A stretch of DNA of 64,000 nucleotides, from contig JAJDEF010000037.1 in the NCBI GenBank assembly GCA_029259945.1, positions 58,169 to 122,168 of the forward strand, read 5' to 3'. Below, piece after piece: positions 63,698 through 64,000 of the stretch (position 1 is the first letter of the stretch; the number at the start of each line of letters is the position of its first letter). The notes under the pieces are model-generated. The model was not told the origin of the DNA. It did no database searches and saw nothing but the letters and a program-made list of their open reading frames with translations. The position numbers were made by a program, and so were the translations under genes. The stretch comes from Planctomycetota bacterium (GTDB lineage Bacteria; Planctomycetota; Planctomycetia; Pirellulales; Lacipirellulaceae).

Positions 63698-64000
63698 TTA
63701 AGCCCAAAAGGGTAGGTAACTGCGGTATTTTGTGGAAAGCATGGAAGGATCAGCGAGTTTAATTTTTTCTGTGGCGATTGTATCTGCAATAACGCGAGAA
63801 ACCGATTCAGATTTCTTGCTGGGCAATTGGAACCTTTCGCGTAGTGTTTTGTTCGTCATCTTCTTGTTTGTTACGTATTTCAAGCAGCAATGTTGGTAAC
63901 ATGCCCTGATCCGGTCGTTGCGATCCATGTTTGAAAAATCAGTGTGCGCATATAGGACTGCGTAGGTGTGTAAACTTCCAGCACGGAAATCGGGTGCTGG
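63698..64000 (-). CDS. C-terminal part of AlbA_2/AAA_4-type transcriptional regulator (partial, 5' end outside window)
   Basis: The minus-strand frame is open from the window edge to the stop at 63698-63700, and the visible 100 residues include HTYAVLYAHTDFSNMDRNDR, then IRACYQHCCLKYVTNKKMTN, TLRERFQLPSKKSESVSRVI, and the terminal STKYRSYLPFWA. This is the C-terminal pattern of proteins with an AlbA_2 DNA-binding domain and divergent AAA_4 ATPase, often called ATP-dependent helicase or putative transcriptional regulator. The internal ATG at 63928 is not a start. The full gene probably lies upstream on the adjoining contig. Confidence 0.7.
   Translation of the reverse strand, partial: PAPDFRAGSLHTYAVLYAHTDFSNMDRNDRIRACYQHCCLKYVTNKKMTNKTLRERFQLPSKKSESVSRVIADTIATEKIKLADPSMLSTKYRSYLPFWA

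Overview
The window is about 54% G+C chromosomal DNA, dense with housekeeping genes on both strands. It looks like a member of the Planctomycetota, probably a Pirellulales-type genome. This is inferred from gene content and protein style: a eukaryote-like UDP-sugar pyrophosphorylase, an archaeal/eukaryotic-type prolyl-tRNA synthetase, a cytochrome with an N-terminal metallophosphatase-like region and C-terminal CxxCH motifs, DUF1573 and TIGR03032 proteins, a membrane Ser/Thr kinase, lysine-rich histone-H1-like tails, and many weak or absent Shine-Dalgarno sites with GTG/TTG starts. No rRNA, tRNA, CRISPR array or prophage was seen.

Layout. 1-7869: partial UDP-GlcNAc pyrophosphorylase with a tiny upstream ORF (minus), metK, a membrane protein, ispF, cysS, a type II toxin-antitoxin pair, ruvC and ruvA. 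7895-14319: a small membrane protein, an alpha/beta hydrolase, a PrsW-type protease, ruvB and a membrane HExxH protein. 14320-21447: a repeat-filled gap, then rpmF-fabD-fabG-acpP-fabF, a secreted protein, and a second ketosynthase that lacks the catalytic Cys. 21448-28495: nusA-infB-rbfA, an endonuclease III-like protein with a histone-like tail, and yebC. 28520-34214 (minus): cytochrome, DUF1573 and DUF4416 proteins, a REP-associated transposase (RAYT) and proS. 34395-43160: YhaM-like exonuclease and RNase R, then gcvT-gcvH-gcvPA-gcvPB and a lipoate ligase. 43510-58002: FHA protein, lysine-rich protein, TPR lipoprotein, lactonase-like propeller, a GlcD/GlcF-type fused oxidoreductase, MATE transporter, membrane protein, galE, an inositol-phosphatase-like enzyme, a TIGR03032 protein and a Ser/Thr kinase. 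58239-64000 (minus): recG, a BON-like protein, cysC, an acyl-CoA dehydrogenase-like protein and the C-terminus of an AlbA_2/AAA_4-type regulator that runs off the window.

Functional groups. The fab cluster covers malonyl transfer, elongation, the carrier protein and first reduction. The gcv operon carries the T, H and split P proteins plus an enzyme that could lipoylate H. The ruv genes supply a whole Holliday-junction resolvasome, but ruvB is 3.3 kb from ruvA. The nusA-infB-rbfA group is the usual transcription/translation operon, without rimP in front.

The least explained content is repetitive. There are at least five families of short palindromic repeats, a two-copy 445-500 bp non-coding element built on an 82-nt giant hairpin, a RAYT gene bracketed by 15-nt direct repeats, and a G+C-rich palindrome that appears to have inserted in frame into gcvPB. 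The most interesting protein is the ketosynthase paralogue at 20122-21447 (Cys to Glu, second His to Asn), which resembles a chain-length-factor/KS-beta subunit beside a normal FabF.
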